The notes under the pieces were generated by a model. That model was not told where the DNA came from, did not search any database, and was given only the letters and a program-made list of their open reading frames with translations. From positions 2,192,501 to 2,256,500 of the forward strand of contig NZ_CP098747.1 of the NCBI RefSeq assembly GCF_023746535.1: a stretch of DNA of 64,000 nucleotides. The letters run 5' to 3'. A program made the translations under genes and the position numbers. Origin of the DNA: Sneathiella marina. Lineage in GTDB: Bacteria; Pseudomonadota; Alphaproteobacteria; Sneathiellales; Sneathiellaceae. Positions 40,699 to 49,859 of the stretch are shown here, one piece after another. Position 1 is the stretch's first letter. Each line of letters begins with the position of its first letter.

Positions 40699-41054
40699 TC
40701 CAGGGCTCCCTTTTTCCATTCATAGATAAAGCCGATGGTTAGAATTCCCAGGAACACCATCATTGACCAAAATCCGTATACACCGACATCTCCCAGTGAA
40801 ATGGACCAAGGAAAGAGGAATGCCACTTCAAGATCAAAAATGATAAATAGAATTGCAACCAGATAAAATCGAACATCGAACTGGTTTCGTGCATCGTCAA
40901 AAGGTTCAAATCCGCATTCATACGGAGATAGCTTTTCGGCATCCGGATGCTGGGCAGCGACGATAATCGAGGCAATGACAATTACTGCCGATAGGCCAAC
41001 CGCCAATCCCAAGAAAATCAGGATGGGTAAATATTCTATGAGTAAGGCTTCCAT
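40689..41054 (-). CDS. nuoA: NADH-quinone oxidoreductase subunit A
   Basis: NuoA is a three-helix membrane subunit next to NuoH. From the ATG at 41054 the protein has 121 residues. The loop between helices 1 and 2 has the conserved [15 protein letters not shown] segment, whose cysteine is accessible in one conformational state of complex I. It is the first gene of the nuo operon, with a promoter candidate about 80 bases upstream. Confidence 0.97.
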   Translation of the reverse strand: MEALLIEYLPILIFLGLAVGLSAVIVIASIIVAAQHPDAEKLSPYECGFEPFDDARNQFDVRFYLVAILFIIFDLEVAFLFPWSISLGDVGVYGFWSMMVFLGILTIGFIYEWKKGALEWE

Positions 41055-41132
41055 AATACTGACGCTTACCAAATTTCAACAAAATAACGAATAGTCAAAA
41101 TTCAGCATCCCCTCCTACTTTGTATAGAACAC

Positions 41133-41161
41133 ATTATAGTGTCGGGTTATAAGGAAGAAAA
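41133..41161 (-). promoter_or_regulatory. Candidate promoter of the nuo operon
   Basis: The minus strand carries a perfect TATAAT (41138-41133) about 80 bases before the nuoA start. The -35 region 17 bases upstream reads TTTTCT, a weak match. The -10 lies in the imperfect palindrome ACACTATAATGTG, which might be an operator. Nothing else in the 41055-41261 gap looks like a start site. Confidence 0.45.
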
Positions 41162-41261
41162 CCTATTTAGCAACAAAATTCCGCCATAATTTCAATAAGG
41201 GTTCTCACGGCGCTAACTCTGGCGGCATGACCCTTTGTGGCAGATAATATTTGCAGGAAAA

Positions 41262-41338
<77 letters not shown>

Positions 41339-41351
41339 GCTGTGAGGCCGT

Positions 41352-41380
41352 GTTTTATTGGACGTACCCTGCCCTGTCAA
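41352..41380 (-). promoter_or_regulatory. Candidate promoter of tRNA-Asp
   Basis: The minus strand has a perfect TTGACA (41380-41375), 17 bases, then TAAAAC (41357-41352), ending 13 bases before the mature tRNA 5' end. The distance suits a tRNA promoter. Confidence 0.55.
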
Positions 41381-41732
41381 GCAACATAAATAGTTTTTCG
41401 CAATTAAATTCGCCGGGTCAGAAACTCGCAGCCCAAATCAGTTTTTTAAGGGGATTATTGTTCTTGAGAATCTCGCCTGAATACATCCACATAGCTTAAA
41501 AAAACAGAAATTCTGCCTTGCTTGACCGTGTCGAGCAGTAACCAGCATTGAAATTTGGCCTGCCAGGTAAAGCCGCCTTCAAAGCCCGTGCTCTTCCAGC
41601 TCCTTACATTTTACATCTCTCAATATTACAGATCGCCAGAAATTGGGTCATCATCTTAAATAATCGAGAATCAAAATATACAGACAAATAGTCAAACGTA
41701 AAAATACGACAACAGAAAACGGAAGGAATTAT
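41381..41732. other. Gene-free stretch between tRNA-Asp and the SDR gene
   Basis: This AT-rich stretch of about 350 bases shows no convincing open frame, integrase remnant or terminator. Besides the flanking tRNA promoter and a possible SDR leader it holds nothing I can name. Confidence 0.5.
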
Positions 41733-41819
41733 ATGCTCTTAGTCTGCTTTGTTCATTTCAGCCAACATTCGGCACAGACTGTAAAAATGAAGGAAATGAA
41801 CCATGCAACTCGAAAATAA
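41733..41819 (+). CDS. Possible 28-residue leader peptide overlapping the SDR start
   Basis: An ATG preceded by GGAAGGA (six bases upstream) opens a 28-codon frame that stops 17 bases inside the following dehydrogenase gene. The peptide is not hydrophobic overall and contains four histidines and three lysines. The good ribosome site and the overlap suggest translational coupling or a regulatory leader, but a chance frame cannot be excluded. Confidence 0.28.
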   Translation: MLLVCFVHFSQHSAQTVKMKEMNHATRK

Positions 41820-42564
41820 AACTATCCTGATTACCGGAGCAACGTCAGGGATTGGCCTATCGGCTGCCCGGCTTTTTGCCCAGCAAGGCGCAGCATTAAT
41901 ATTGGGCGCCAGACGCCAGCCAGAACTGAACGCAATATGTGAAAGTATCAATAATGCAGGTGGTCGCGCAGTTTCAGTACCAGGTGATGTCGGGGAGGAA
42001 GAGTACGCGAAAAAACTGGTCGACACCGCAATGGAAAGATTTGGGAAACTTGACGGTAGTTTTAACAATGCCGGAATTTTGGGGGACCTGGGCTCAATTA
42101 CTGAATTATCCACGGAAGGATGGGAAGCTGTCATAAAAACGAATCTGACGGCGGCTTTTTTTGGCGCGAAGTATCAAATTCCTGCATTGCTGGAGCAACC
42201 CGCTTCATCAATGATATTTACGTCCAGTTTCGTCGGCTATACAACCGGCATTTCCGGGATGGCAGCCTATGCGGCCAGCAAAGCCGGCCTCATAGGCCTC
42301 ACCCAGACTTTAGCGGCGGAATACGGGGCCCAAGGGTTACGTGTCAACGCACTCCTACCAGGTGGTACTGAAACGCCAATGGGAGATGTTGTCATGACAA
42401 CGACGGAGATAAAATCCTATTTCGATGGTCTACATTCACTCAAGCGACAAGCAATGCCGATTGAGATTGCTCAATCTGCTTTATATCTTGCCTCTGATGC
42501 GTCGAGCTTTGTAACGGGGACTGCCCATTTGGCCGATGGTGGTATTTCCATTTTCAAAGCCTGA
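41803..42564 (+). CDS. Short-chain dehydrogenase/reductase
   Basis: This is a classical SDR oxidoreductase with an NAD(P)-binding Rossmann fold. The 253-residue protein has TGATSGIG (residues 11-18), NNAG (88-91), Asn114, a catalytic serine at 141 or 142, and the YxxxK pair Tyr156 and Lys160. Arg37-Arg38 after the second strand suggest NADP(H). The substrate cannot be told from sequence. AAGGA lies nine bases before the ATG. It is the only plus-strand gene among minus-strand genes here and splits tRNA-Asp from tRNA-Val, so it is probably a later insertion. Confidence 0.93.
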   Translation: MQLENKTILITGATSGIGLSAARLFAQQGAALILGARRQPELNAICESINNAGGRAVSVPGDVGEEEYAKKLVDTAMERFGKLDGSFNNAGILGDLGSITELSTEGWEAVIKTNLTAAFFGAKYQIPALLEQPASSMIFTSSFVGYTTGISGMAAYAASKAGLIGLTQTLAAEYGAQGLRVNALLPGGTETPMGDVVMTTTEIKSYFDGLHSLKRQAMPIEIAQSALYLASDASSFVTGTAHLADGGISIFKA

Positions 42565-42599
42565 ACGTTCGTTGGAGATCACATAAAGGCTATAGATAC

Positions 42600-42623
42600 A
42601 AAAAAATCCCGTAACCGGGATTT
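42600..42623 (-). terminator. Terminator after tRNA-Val (possibly bidirectional)
   Basis: A perfect 8-base-pair stem (AAATCCCG/CGGGATTT, 42604-42623) with a four-base loop is followed on the minus strand by TTTTTTTG. It sits 11 bases past the tRNA-Val CCA. On the plus strand it could also end the SDR transcript, though the U tract there is weak. Confidence 0.8.
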
Positions 42624-42634
42624 GACATTGAAAA

Positions 42635-42711
42635 TGGTGGGTGATGAGAGATTCGAACTCCCGACCCTCTCGGTGTAAACGAGATGCTCTAACCAGCTGA
42701 GCTAATCACCC
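42635..42711 (-). tRNA. tRNA-Val (TAC)
   Basis: A 77-base cloverleaf with acceptor GGGTGAT/ATCACCC, D arm TAGCTCAGCTGG, anticodon stem TCTCG/CGAGA with loop TTTACAC (anticodon TAC), T arm GGAGTTCGAATCTC and an encoded CCA. A terminator follows directly. Confidence 0.97.
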
Positions 42712-42761
42712 GTATTTCAGTGGAGCCCGTGTATATCAATCTCCACCGGCAAAGGGAAGAC

Positions 42762-42800
42762 AAAAACGAAGCCAGATTCATTTTTTTGAACCTGGCTTCG
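42762..42800 (-). terminator. Intrinsic terminator of hupB
   Basis: The minus strand forms a stem of about 13 pairs with one mismatch (CGAAGCCAGGTTC and its partner, 42767-42800) around an A-rich loop, followed by TTTTTG. It starts 24 bases after the hupB stop. Confidence 0.88.
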
Positions 42801-42823
42801 AAATAATTTAAAAACGTCCGTGA

Positions 42824-43099
42824 TTATTTGTTCACAGAGTCTTTCAATGCTTTACCAGCCTTGAATTTTGGCTGCTTGGAAGCCTTGATTTGGATAGTTT
42901 CGCCCGTACGTGGATTACGGCCTTCAGAAGCCTTACGATCAGCAACACTGAACGTTCCAAAACCGACAAGACGAACTTCATCGCCACCGCTCAACGCATT
43001 TGAAACAGCTTCTAAAACTGCGTCGACACTTTTACCTGCTTCGGATTTCCCCAGACCTGAAATGTCAGCTACTGCGGCAACGAGATCGTTCTTATTCAC
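42824..43099 (-). CDS. hupB: DNA-binding protein HU
   Basis: HU is a small dimeric nucleoid protein that bends DNA. The 91-residue protein has the two N-terminal helices (about 3-38), the beta-arm with GRNPRTGETIQIKASK (about 61-76; the Pro at the arm tip intercalates in DNA) and the GFGTFSV core strand. It is monocistronic, with its own promoter and terminator, downstream of lon. Confidence 0.97.
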   Translation of the reverse strand: MNKNDLVAAVADISGLGKSEAGKSVDAVLEAVSNALSGGDEVRLVGFGTFSVADRKASEGRNPRTGETIQIKASKQPKFKAGKALKDSVNK

Positions 43100-43162
43100 T
43101 ATAAGCCCCCTTCAATTTAGACTTGCACATATCTTTTCAGAAATTTCGTTTAAGACGTTCGA

Positions 43163-43191
43163 AGTCTAGATTGTCAGCGGCTTCCGGTCAA
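43163..43191 (-). promoter_or_regulatory. Candidate promoter of hupB
   Basis: The minus strand shows TTGACC (43191-43186), 17 bases, then TAGACT (43168-43163), in the lon-hupB gap about 65 bases before the hupB ATG. Confidence 0.5.
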
Positions 43192-43250
43192 AGGGAAAAA
43201 TGAAGATATCCCCAACTTTTCTGCGGGTTTGAGCTAGTTTTCCCAAAATT

Positions 43251-45662
43251 TTAGTGAGTCGTCACTCCATCTTCTACTTTTTGCGAAGATGAAGCCCCGG
43301 AAAGTTCTTTTGCAAGCTCTTCTTCCGTCCAGTCAAGGGCAACGAGAGGCTTGGTCAAGGCGATTTCCAACACCTCTGTAACCTCGGAAACTGGTATAAT
43401 TTCCATGCCTGATTTCACATTGTCGGGAATCTCGGCCAGATCTTTTTCATTTTCTTTTGGAATAAGAACTGTGGTGATTCCGCCCCGGAGCGCTGCCAGC
43501 AATTTCTCTTTCAAGCCGCCAATCGGGAGAACCCGACCTCGCAAGGTTACTTCTCCTGTCATTGCGACATCCTTTCGCACCGGAATGTCTGTTAAAACAG
43601 AAATAATAGATGTAACCATAGCCACACCAGCAGATGGGCCGTCTTTAGGTGTCGCTCCCTCGGGAACATGAATATGGATATCATGTTTATCAAAGTCGGA
43701 AGGTTTAACACCCATATCCAAACAACGCGATTGAACAAAGCTACGGGCTGCCTGCACTGATTCCTGCATGACATCTCCTAGCTTACCGGTAATTTTCATC
43801 CGACCCTTGCCATATAGTTTAACAGCTTCAATGGTCAGCAATTCACCGCCAACTTCAGTCCAGGCCAGACCTGTTGTCAAACCAATCTGGTCCTCTTCTT
43901 CAACTTCTCCGAAGCGATGACGCCTTACACCGGCGTAATCTTCAAGATTTTCTGAGGTAATTGAAATGGTTGTTACACCATCTGTAATAATTTCCTTTAC
44001 GGATTTCCGTGCAAGTTTCGCAATCTCGCGTTCCAGGCTACGAACACCAGCCTCACGGCAATAATACCGGATCAAGTCCCGGATCGCTTCATCCGTAACG
44101 GACCATTCCTCTTTCTTCAATCCATGGGATTTCATTTGCTTGGCGACCAAGTGACGTTTCGCGATCTCAACCTTTTCATCTTCGGTGTAGCCGGACAGAT
44201 GGATTATTTCCATACGATCCCGCAAGGGGCCCGGCATATTCAAGGAGTTTGCCGTGCAAATGAACATAACCTCGGAAAGATCATACTCAACTTCAAGATA
44301 GTGATCGGCAAATGTGGTGTTCTGCTCCGGATCCAGGACTTCGAGCAAGGCAGAAGACGGATCCCCGCGGAAATCATTACCAAGCTTGTCGATTTCATCG
44401 AATAAAAACAAAGGGTTAATCGACTTAGCCTTTTTCATGGATTGAACGACTTTACCGGGCATGGATCCGATATATGTACGGCGATGTCCTCGGATTTCGG
44501 CTTCGTCACGTACACCACCTAAGGCAACGCGCACAAAATGTCGGCCTGTCGCCCGAGCAACAGATTGACCCAGCGAGGTTTTGCCGACGCCTGGAGGTCC
44601 AACAAGGCATAAAATAGAGCCGCGAATTTTCTTCATCCGTTGCTGAACGGCAAGATATTCAAGAATCCGCTCTTTTACTTTCTCGAGTCCATAATGATCG
44701 TCATTCAGGATTTTTTCGGCAAGGACAAGGTCTTTCTTGATCCGGGTCCGTTTATTCCATGGCAGACTTAAAATCCAGTCGAGATAATTTCGGACGACTG
44801 TCGCCTCTGCTGACATCGGACTCATGTTCCGGAGTTTTTTCATCTCCTGATTACATTTTTCAAGTGCCTCTTTGGACAGCTTGGTTTCCGCGATCTTTTC
44901 TTCAAGTTCGCCGAGTTCGTCTTTGCCGTCTTCACCTTCACCGAGTTCTTTTTGAATAGCTTTCATTTGCTCATTCAAATAATACTCGCGTTGAGTTTTC
45001 TCCATTTGCCGCTTAACACGGCTGCGGATTTTCTTCTCTACTTGAAGAACACCAATTTCATCTTCCATAAGAGCATAAACACGCTCCAATCGATCCGTTG
45101 CGGTTTCGATTTCAAGCAGTTCCTGCTTCTCGGAAATTTTGAGCGCCATATGAGACGCCATTGTATCCGCGAGCTTGGAAGGCTCGTCTATCTGATTAAG
45201 CGAAACCAGAACTTCCGGCGGAACTTTTCTGTTCAGTTTCACATATTGTTCAAACTGCGCAATGACGGATCTTGCCAACGCCTCCAATTCAGGAGTTTCC
45301 GTTTCCGCTTCTTCCATAACTTCGGCATGAGCCTGGAAGAAGTCAGGATTATCAACAAATTCTTCGATTTTCGCCCGCTCGCTGCCCTCAACAAGAACCT
45401 TAACGGTCCCGTCTGGAAGTTTTAGAAGCTGAAGAACGGAGGCAATTGTACCCACGCGATGAATATCTTCTTCACCAGGATCATCCTGTCCCGCATCCTT
45501 TTGAGCAACCAAGAGAATTTGCTTGTCATCCTTCATGACATCTTCCAATGCCCGTACGGACTTATCCCGACCAACGAACAGGGGAACAATCATATGCGGA
45601 AAAACCACAATATCCCGAAGGGGAAGAACTGGGAAAACTTGGGTACGAGGTGTATCAATCAT
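43251..45662 (-). CDS. lon: ATP-dependent protease Lon
   Basis: Lon degrades damaged and short-lived regulatory proteins. The 803-residue protein has the N-terminal substrate-binding domain (about 8-300), the AAA+ module with Walker A GPPGVGKT (about 355) and LFDEIDKLG, and the C-terminal protease domain with catalytic Ser677 in DGPSAGVAM and a lysine about 43 residues later in GGLKEKLLAA. The ATG at 45662 (MIDTPRTQVFPVLPLRD) is chosen over a TTG seven codons upstream because it fits the family start. Confidence 0.97.
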   Translation of the reverse strand: MIDTPRTQVFPVLPLRDIVVFPHMIVPLFVGRDKSVRALEDVMKDDKQILLVAQKDAGQDDPGEEDIHRVGTIASVLQLLKLPDGTVKVLVEGSERAKIEEFVDNPDFFQAHAEVMEEAETETPELEALARSVIAQFEQYVKLNRKVPPEVLVSLNQIDEPSKLADTMASHMALKISEKQELLEIETATDRLERVYALMEDEIGVLQVEKKIRSRVKRQMEKTQREYYLNEQMKAIQKELGEGEDGKDELGELEEKIAETKLSKEALEKCNQEMKKLRNMSPMSAEATVVRNYLDWILSLPWNKRTRIKKDLVLAEKILNDDHYGLEKVKERILEYLAVQQRMKKIRGSILCLVGPPGVGKTSLGQSVARATGRHFVRVALGGVRDEAEIRGHRRTYIGSMPGKVVQSMKKAKSINPLFLFDEIDKLGNDFRGDPSSALLEVLDPEQNTTFADHYLEVEYDLSEVMFICTANSLNMPGPLRDRMEIIHLSGYTEDEKVEIAKRHLVAKQMKSHGLKKEEWSVTDEAIRDLIRYYCREAGVRSLEREIAKLARKSVKEIITDGVTTISITSENLEDYAGVRRHRFGEVEEEDQIGLTTGLAWTEVGGELLTIEAVKLYGKGRMKITGKLGDVMQESVQAARSFVQSRCLDMGVKPSDFDKHDIHIHVPEGATPKDGPSAGVAMVTSIISVLTDIPVRKDVAMTGEVTLRGRVLPIGGLKEKLLAALRGGITTVLIPKENEKDLAEIPDNVKSGMEIIPVSEVTEVLEIALTKPLVALDWTEEELAKELSGASSSQKVEDGVTTH

Positions 45663-45776
45663 GTATAAGCCTTTTTGGACCAACTAAACGCACTCCCCTT
45701 AGGTAAGCGGGAGGGGTTCAGATCCTGACATAGTAAATATCTGCGGGCGATCAATAGCCGCCCTTTCATATTAGAA

Positions 45777-47039
45777 TTAAGCGCTGCTCGTTGCGTCTTG
45801 ACGATCAGAATAGATATGGAGAGGCTGAGTGCCGCCGTCAACCACCTCACCGTTAATTACTATCTCTTCCACGCCTTCAAGAGCAGGAAGATCATACATG
45901 GAGTCAAGAAGTATGCCTTCCATGATGGATCTTAGGCCCCGAGCACCGGTTTTGCGCTCAATTGCTTTTTTCGCGATGGCTGACAAAGCATCATCCGTGA
46001 AAGTCAGACCAACTTCTTCCATGTCGAATAACCGCTGATACTGCTTCACCAACGCATTTTTTGGCGATGTTAGAATTTCGATGAGCGCATCTTCATCCAG
46101 ATCTTCCAGCGTTGCGACAACGGGAAGCCGGCCGACAAACTCAGGAATGAGACCAAACTTCAGCAAATCCTCAGGTTCGACATCTTTCAGCAACTCACCA
46201 ATCTTACGATCTTCCTCAGCCTGAACATCAGCACCAAAGCCGATAGAGGTATCTTTACCACGTGAGGCAATAATCTTATCAAGGCCTGCAAATGCACCCC
46301 CGCAAATAAACAGGATGTTTGTTGTATCTACTTGCAGGAATTCCTGCTGAGGATGCTTCCGTCCACCTTGCGGGGGAACTGACGCGACAGTCCCTTCCAT
46401 GATTTTCAATAGTGCTTGCTGGACACCTTCACCCGAGACATCCCGTGTTATGGATGGGTTGTCTGATTTTCGGCTAATTTTGTCGACTTCATCGATATAA
46501 ACAATTCCGCGCTGTGCACGTTCGACATTATAATCAGCTGATTGAAGCAGTTTAAGAATGATGTTTTCAACATCTTCCCCAACATAACCGGCTTCGGTCA
46601 GTGTCGTTGCATCAGCCATCGTGAAGGGAACATCGAGAATACGTGCCAGTGTTTGTGCCAACAGTGTCTTACCGCAGCCGGTCGGACCGACAAGCAATAT
46701 ATTCGATTTGGCCAATTCCACATCGTCGGATTTCGTACTGTGGTGCAATCTTTTGTAATGGTTATGCACTGCAACGGACAGAACACGCTTTGCATGAAAC
46801 TGTCCAATGACATAGTCATCAAGAACATTACAAATTTCCATCGGTGTTGGCACACCGTCATTTGTTTTTACCAGAGTGCTTTTATGCTCTTCTCGAATAA
46901 TATCCATGCAGAGTTCAACGCATTCATCACAGATGAAAACTGTTGGACCTGCAATTAGCTTCCTGACTTCATGCTGGCTCTTACCGCAGAAGGAGCAATA
47001 CAGGGTATTTTTCGAATCTCCGCCACTCAATTTGGTCAT
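45777..47039 (-). CDS. clpX: ATP-dependent Clp protease ATP-binding subunit ClpX
   Basis: ClpX unfolds substrates and feeds them to ClpP; in Caulobacter it drives cell-cycle proteolysis. From the ATG at 47039 (GGAG nine bases upstream) it has 420 residues. The N-terminal zinc domain has Cys15, 18, 37 and 40. The AAA+ core has Walker A GPTGCGKT (about 120), Walker [10 protein letters not shown], and the pore and IGF-type loop region. It is separated from clpP by about 220 bases, so it may also have its own promoter. Confidence 0.97.
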   Translation of the reverse strand: MTKLSGGDSKNTLYCSFCGKSQHEVRKLIAGPTVFICDECVELCMDIIREEHKSTLVKTNDGVPTPMEICNVLDDYVIGQFHAKRVLSVAVHNHYKRLHHSTKSDDVELAKSNILLVGPTGCGKTLLAQTLARILDVPFTMADATTLTEAGYVGEDVENIILKLLQSADYNVERAQRGIVYIDEVDKISRKSDNPSITRDVSGEGVQQALLKIMEGTVASVPPQGGRKHPQQEFLQVDTTNILFICGGAFAGLDKIIASRGKDTSIGFGADVQAEEDRKIGELLKDVEPEDLLKFGLIPEFVGRLPVVATLEDLDEDALIEILTSPKNALVKQYQRLFDMEEVGLTFTDDALSAIAKKAIERKTGARGLRSIMEGILLDSMYDLPALEGVEEIVINGEVVDGGTQPLHIYSDRQDATSSA

Positions 47040-47068
47040 AAATACTCCAATAATCCGTTCGACATCGC

Positions 47069-47097
47069 ATATTAGCGACCGAGGCAACAGCCGACAA
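47069..47097 (-). promoter_or_regulatory. Candidate promoter of clpX
   Basis: In the clpP-clpX gap the minus strand shows TTGTCG (47097-47092), 17 bases, then TAATAT (47074-47069), about 30 bases before the clpX ATG. The match is fair. Confidence 0.35.
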
Positions 47098-47262
47098 CAA
47101 GAATGTTATCCAAATCGCCCATAATTCACGCAAATCAAATTTATGCGCTTTGAGCATGTAAAATAGCGATATGGACTCAACTTTTCGTTAACATGACGCA
47201 TTTCCTGCGCCAGTTACGAACACTCTTTACAAAAAACTCAAGAATTTATACCCATCGGATGT

Positions 47263-47898
47263 TTATTCGACGTCTGGATCCAGGTCAGATGGACGCTTAT
47301 CAACAACATTATCAACAAGACCAAAATCTTTTGCCTCGTCCGCCGTCATAAAGTTATCCCGCTCCATGGACGCCTCTATGACTTTAAGAGTCTTACCTGT
47401 GTGCCGAGCATAAATTTCATTTAGACGAGACCGGACCTTCAGTATTTCCTCAGCCTGAATTTGTATGTCAGTCGCCTGTCCTTGTGCACCGCCAGAAGGT
47501 TGATGGATCATTATACGCGCATTTGGCAATGCGTAACGATGACCGGCTGAACCTGCCGCCAGCAGGAAAGATCCCATCGATGCCGCCTGCCCGACGCACA
47601 CGGTTGCAATATCAGGCTTCACATATTGCATTGTATCGTAAATTGCCAATCCGGAAGTTACGACACCACCCGGCGAATTGATGTACATGGAAATTGGCTT
47701 ATTTGGATTTTCAGCTTCCAGAAACAAGAGTTGCGCTGTAATCAGTCCAGCCATACCGTCCTGAACCTGTCCGGTCACAAAGATAATGCGTTCTTTCAGA
47801 AGACGGGAGAAAATGTCATATGACCGTTCTCCCCGTGCAGTCTGTTCCACGACCATCGGAACCAGATTGTTCATATAGGTGTCGATTACATCAACCAT
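47263..47898 (-). CDS. clpP: ATP-dependent Clp protease proteolytic subunit
   Basis: ClpP forms the barrel-shaped serine protease that works with ClpX and ClpA. The 211-residue protein has the catalytic Ser107 (GQAASMGS) and His132 ([11 protein letters not shown]); the aspartate follows about 50 residues later. The N-terminal segment [21 protein letters not shown] lines the axial entry. It lies between tig and clpX, the standard order. Confidence 0.98.
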   Translation of the reverse strand: MVDVIDTYMNNLVPMVVEQTARGERSYDIFSRLLKERIIFVTGQVQDGMAGLITAQLLFLEAENPNKPISMYINSPGGVVTSGLAIYDTMQYVKPDIATVCVGQAASMGSFLLAAGSAGHRYALPNARIMIHQPSGGAQGQATDIQIQAEEILKVRSRLNEIYARHTGKTLKVIEASMERDNFMTADEAKDFGLVDNVVDKRPSDLDPDVE

Positions 47899-47938
47899 TC
47901 TTAGTTTTCCTCATACAAAAGCGTTTGGTGTCTGTCAG

Positions 47939-47966
47939 CATATATGATCCCATGCCGCAACTTCAA
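47939..47966 (-). promoter_or_regulatory. Candidate promoter of clpP
   Basis: In the 84-base tig-clpP gap the minus strand shows TTGAAG (47966-47961), 16 bases, then TATATG (47944-47939). The -35 also resembles the heat-shock sigma-32 element of Alphaproteobacteria (CTTGAA-like), but the -10 does not clearly fit. Confidence 0.35.
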
Positions 47967-47982
47967 ACCCGTAAATCTGGAA

Positions 47983-49443
47983 TCAGTCTTTTTTCTTGGC
48001 CGCTGGTTTCTTTGCAGCAGGTTTTTTCGCGGCCGGCTTTTTAGGAGCCGCCTTTTTCGCGGCTGCTTTTTTTGCCGGAGCCTTCTTTGCTGCCGCTTTT
48101 TTCTTCGGTTTTTCTGTTTCCTCTTCGTCAGGATCTTTCATCAGATCATCGACACTGACTGTTTTCTCAGTGACCGTTGCAAGTTCTGCAATAAAATCAA
48201 CGACCTTATCTTCGAAGATTGGCGCACGAAGCTGGGCTTGCATTTCAGGACGTTCCTGGAACATTTGGAAAATTTGCTGTTCCTGACCTGGATAAGCCCG
48301 AGCTTGCGTCAGCATCGCCTGGTTCACCTCGTCTTGCGATACCTCAATATTATTAATCCGTCCGACTTCCGCCAACAGGAGACCCAAACGGACCCGACGG
48401 TCAGCTATGTCTCCATATTCAGACCGTAACTCTTCTTCTGACTGATCCTGGTCTTCCAGCTTCTGGTCAGACTGCTCCAATTCTTTGACGAACTGTTCCC
48501 AAATGCTGTTGAACTCACCTTCCTTCATTCCCGGAGGAATTTCGAAATGGTGTTCATCAGCCAAGGCATCCAGCATGCTGCGTTTCATTGATTGACGTGA
48601 CATCTGCGTATATTCGTCCGTAATCCGGCCGCGAACTGCTTCTTTCAACGCATCCAGGTTTTCCAATCCGAGTTTGGCGGCGAAATCATCGTCAATCTTG
48701 ACGGGCGCAGCCTCCTGGATTTCATGAACCTTAACGTCGAAGACAGCGTCTTTTCCAGCAAGTTCCGAAGAACCGTAATTTTCCGGGAATGTAACTTTGA
48801 CTGCGATTTCGTCACCGGCTTTTGTCTCGATGAGTTGCTCTTCGAAACCTGGAATAAAGGTATTGGAGCCCAACTCTAACTGATGGCCTTCTGCGGCACC
48901 TCCGTCAAAGGCCACGCCATCCACCTTGCCCAGGAAATCAATTAGCAAGGCATCTCCGGATTTTGACTTACGGCTACCACTAATCTTTTCGAAGGATTTT
49001 TGCTGGCTGGCTATCTGCCCCAAGGCTTCAGCAACCTTGTCTTCTTCGACTTCGGCAACCAGTTTTTCCAGCTTTAGTTTGGTAAAATCCATTGGTTCGA
49101 TATCTGGCATAATTTCGACTTCGAGCGTGAATTCCAGATCCTCGCCTTCATCAAATTTAGTGATCTCGATTTTAGGTTGCTGGGCCGGACGCAGATCGTT
49201 TTCATCAAGCGCTTTCTGACTTGTTTCATTAACTGTCTGCTCGAGAACCTCGCCCATGACAGATTTGCCAAACCGCTGACGCAGAATACCCATTGGTACT
49301 TTACCGGGGCGGAATCCTGGAAGTTTGATATCGGCACCAACTGTCGTCAGTCTGTCTGTCACTCTTGTTTCGATTTCAGCGGCGTCAACGACAACTGTAA
49401 AATCGCGCTTTAATCCATCAGAGTTTGTTTGAGTTATTTGCAT
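47983..49443 (-). CDS. tig: Trigger factor with a histone-like lysine/alanine tail
   Basis: Trigger factor binds the ribosome exit and shields nascent chains. The 486-residue protein has the ribosome-binding domain with the GFRPGKVP loop (about 43-50), the FKBP-type prolyl isomerase domain (about 150-245) and the C-terminal chaperone arms. Residues 445-486 form a tail of Lys, Ala and Pro only, except the last Asp, built on repeats of KKPAA and KKAAA, after an acidic linker (DPDEEETE). E. coli trigger factor, about 432 residues long, lacks it. The tail might strengthen contact with rRNA or bind nucleic acid; this is inference. Confidence 0.96.
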   Translation of the reverse strand: MQITQTNSDGLKRDFTVVVDAAEIETRVTDRLTTVGADIKLPGFRPGKVPMGILRQRFGKSVMGEVLEQTVNETSQKALDENDLRPAQQPKIEITKFDEGEDLEFTLEVEIMPDIEPMDFTKLKLEKLVAEVEEDKVAEALGQIASQQKSFEKISGSRKSKSGDALLIDFLGKVDGVAFDGGAAEGHQLELGSNTFIPGFEEQLIETKAGDEIAVKVTFPENYGSSELAGKDAVFDVKVHEIQEAAPVKIDDDFAAKLGLENLDALKEAVRGRITDEYTQMSRQSMKRSMLDALADEHHFEIPPGMKEGEFNSIWEQFVKELEQSDQKLEDQDQSEEELRSEYGDIADRRVRLGLLLAEVGRINNIEVSQDEVNQAMLTQARAYPGQEQQIFQMFQERPEMQAQLRAPIFEDKVVDFIAELATVTEKTVSVDDLMKDPDEEETEKPKKKAAAKKAPAKKAAAKKAAPKKPAAKKPAAKKPAAKKKD

Positions 49444-49536
49444 GAACGATTGTCCGTCAATTGTAGTAATTCATTGATTTCATCCCGACGATACCTCTCG
49501 CCGAAATGCCATAGCTGTTAAGCCATCCTTAAAAAT

Positions 49537-49621
49537 TGGTGCGGGTGGAGGGAATCGAACCCCCACTTCATAAGAAACTGGTACCTAAAACCAGCGCGTC
49601 TACCAATTCCGCCACACCCGC
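49537..49621 (-). tRNA. tRNA-Leu (TAG)
   Basis: An 85-base class II tRNA: acceptor GCGGGTG/CACCCGC with discriminator A, anticodon stem CTGGT/ACCAG with loop TTTAGGT (anticodon TAG), a long variable arm and an encoded CCA. It lies upstream of tig on the same strand. Confidence 0.96.
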
Positions 49622-49859
49622 AATCCCCCTGCCAACCGTATAAAAAGGCGGTCTAGTCGACATGGAGCGGCTGTCTATAGCATATGACTTCTCAATATGC
49701 ATAGGGGAATTACCAATAAAAATGAAGAAAAATGGAGAAGGGAGAAATAGTTCGGCGAAATCAGTTTTAAGGACAGCCTGATTTGGCGTAAGGCTTGGGA
49801 ACACAAGTCACCACAAACCTGAATGAGTTTGAGCTCAAGACACGCGGAAAATCTGAGTT

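Noticed and set aside
45663-45776. Hairpins between clpX and lon as a terminator, and a 63-codon frame there
   Set aside because: Two GC-rich hairpins are present but neither is followed by a U tract. The frame overlaps the lon start and clpX end and has no protein-like features.
49568-49804. Minus-strand frame of 78 codons overlapping tRNA-Leu
   Set aside because: Its C-terminal part is the tRNA gene read as protein, and no ribosome site is present.
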